Below the pieces are notes generated by a model. The model saw nothing but the letters and a program-made list of their open reading frames with translations. It was not told where the DNA came from and searched no databases. Made by a program: the position numbers and the translations under genes. From Puniceicoccales bacterium (GTDB lineage: Bacteria; Verrucomicrobiota; Verrucomicrobiia; Opitutales; JAIRKQ01): a stretch of DNA of 6,653 nt. The stretch is taken from the NCBI GenBank assembly GCA_031266155.1, contig JAISBO010000061.1, positions 1 through 6,653 on the forward strand, given 5' to 3'. Shown here piece by piece: positions 5,792-6,653 of the stretch (the first letter of the stretch is position 1; every line of letters begins with the position of its first letter).

Positions 5792-5819
5792 ACCTAGCGG
5801 TTTTGTTGGTGGGCTAGGT
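5792..5819. terminator. Candidate hairpin at the convergent junction with the epimerase-like gene
   Basis: ACCTAGC (5792-5798) and GCTAGGT (5813-5819) form a perfect 7-bp stem with a 14-base loop. The dyad overlaps the TAG stop (5796-5794) of the minus-strand epimerase-like gene and lies 20 bases past the stop of the plus-strand 114-residue gene. No T-run follows on either strand, so a terminator role rests on position only. Confidence 0.35.
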
Positions 5820-6653
5820 AATAGGGAAGCATTGTCTTCAATATCAACTCCAAAGAGTCATATTTTGGGGACCAGTCTAGTTCATTCCTGGCCCTATTGA
5901 TATCGAAGTATAGGCGCGAAGGATCTCCAATACGGGAAGGTCCTTCGGCTGTTTTAATCGTAGTTCCAAACAGCTGCTCGACCGTTGTGATTACTTCTCT
6001 AACGGAGTGTTTTTTACCACTCCCAACGTTATAGGCCATTCCTTCACCACGAACCGATAATTTGGGAATCACATTCACGCAGGCACTGCAAAAATCATCC
6101 ACATGTATGTAATCCCGCTCAGCTGTTAAATCGATGGTGTCGTAGGAAGTCCCGAAAATATTCACTGCGTCTATTTGTCCTAAAACATACCGCAAAAGGT
6201 TTGGAATAAGTCCAGTTCCTAGGTTTTGTATAAAATATTCATTTTCTACCTCGCCCATCCCGGTGATGTTCGACGCTCTAACAGTTGCATAGGTTAAACC
6301 ATGGGATATTCTAAAAGATTCCAACATATTTTCAACGAATAGCTGTGCATTTCCCAGTGGATTTATGGGATTGCGAATCGTTTGCTGAGTAATTGGCATT
6401 TTTTCAATTTCCCCGAAAACGGTAGCCGAAGAGACGTATACTATTTTGCCAATATTCGACTTCAACAAAGTATCTAGAAGAAATACGTTACAGAGGACAT
6501 TATTCGTATAATATGCCATTGGGTCCGCAACCGAATGTTCCACGATGGATTTCCCAGCACATTGAATGACCATTTCAACATTTTCCTGTCTAAAAACATT
6601 TTGCAGGGAAGATTGTGTTCCAAAATCATAGCCATAGAATGGAACATTTGATG
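5794..6653 (-). CDS. GalE-like NAD-dependent epimerase/dehydratase, partial, catalytic Tyr and Lys absent
   Basis: An extended-SDR protein of the UDP-glucose 4-epimerase group, cut by the right window edge. The frame continues beyond the internal Met at 6573 to base 6653, giving 285 visible residues. The N-terminal NAD-binding GxxGxxG region must lie outside. Counting from that Met: AGKSIVEHSVADP (6-18), NNV (24-26), VSSATVFG (47-54, the Ser of the triad present), IFG-TSYDTIDLT then ERDYIHVDD (152-160), YNVGSGKKHSV and GPSRIGDPSRLYFDI all follow GalE order and spacing. The catalytic motif normally reading PYGxSK is NPLGNAQ here: Leu73 (CTG, 6357-6355) replaces the Tyr and Gln77 (CAG, 6345-6343) replaces the Lys. 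Such a protein should not epimerise by the usual mechanism. It may be a pseudoenzyme, a sugar-nucleotide-binding protein, or a decaying gene, although the intact frame argues against decay. Confidence 0.88.
   Translation of the reverse strand, partial: SNVPFYGYDFGTQSSLQNVFRQENVEMVIQCAGKSIVEHSVADPMAYYTNNVLCNVFLLDTLLKSNIGKIVYVSSATVFGEIEKMPITQQTIRNPINPLGNAQLFVENMLESFRISHGLTYATVRASNITGMGEVENEYFIQNLGTGLIPNLLRYVLGQIDAVNIFGTSYDTIDLTAERDYIHVDDFCSACVNVIPKLSVRGEGMAYNVGSGKKHSVREVITTVEQLFGTTIKTAEGPSRIGDPSRLYFDINRARNELDWSPKYDSLELILKTMLPYYLAHQQNR

Noticed and set aside
1..6653. CRISPR arrays, tRNA or rRNA genes, insertion sequences
   Set aside because: No short regularly spaced repeats, cloverleaf sequences, transposase-like frames or terminal inverted repeats were seen on either strand.

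Overview
The window is about 42% GC and reads as chromosomal DNA from a Gram-negative bacterium, because it carries a PilC/GspF-type inner-membrane platform protein. Ribosome binding sites are mostly weak, and only one gene has a textbook Shine-Dalgarno. The MgtE and PilC sequences would fit a low-GC Verrucomicrobiota-like (PVC) lineage, but this is a guess; no rRNA, tRNA or other phylogenetic marker is present.

Layout. Bases 1-515 hold a minus-strand series of small related reading frames: a gene running off the left edge (start at 214), a 47-codon paralogue (247-390), and a degenerate remnant of a third copy (423 to about 515). The two spacers between them are both exactly 32 bases long and are similar in sequence. 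Divergent from these is pilC/gspF (598-1845, +), with a perfect TATAAT so close to its start that the message may be leaderless. Converging on it is a minus-strand pair, mgtE (3877-2501) followed by a 195-residue gene of unknown function (2482-1895). Upstream of mgtE on the same strand is a soluble PAS-type sensor histidine kinase (5235-4045). Divergent from the kinase is a 114-residue polar small protein (5427-5771, +) with a strong ribosome binding site. At the right edge a GalE/SDR-type epimerase (minus strand, stop at 5794) is cut by the window boundary.

How the genes relate. MgtE is a self-regulated Mg2+ channel, and the 195-residue protein is probably co-transcribed with it. The kinase has no response regulator and the PilC protein has no pilus or type II secretion partners in the window, so both are orphans here. 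The two most unusual signals are: (1) the tandem family of small minus-strand proteins, whose N-terminal TN-x-x-VDA signature may also occur in the 114-residue protein; and (2) the epimerase-like protein, which keeps the fold motifs but lacks both the Tyr and the Lys of the catalytic YxxxK motif.
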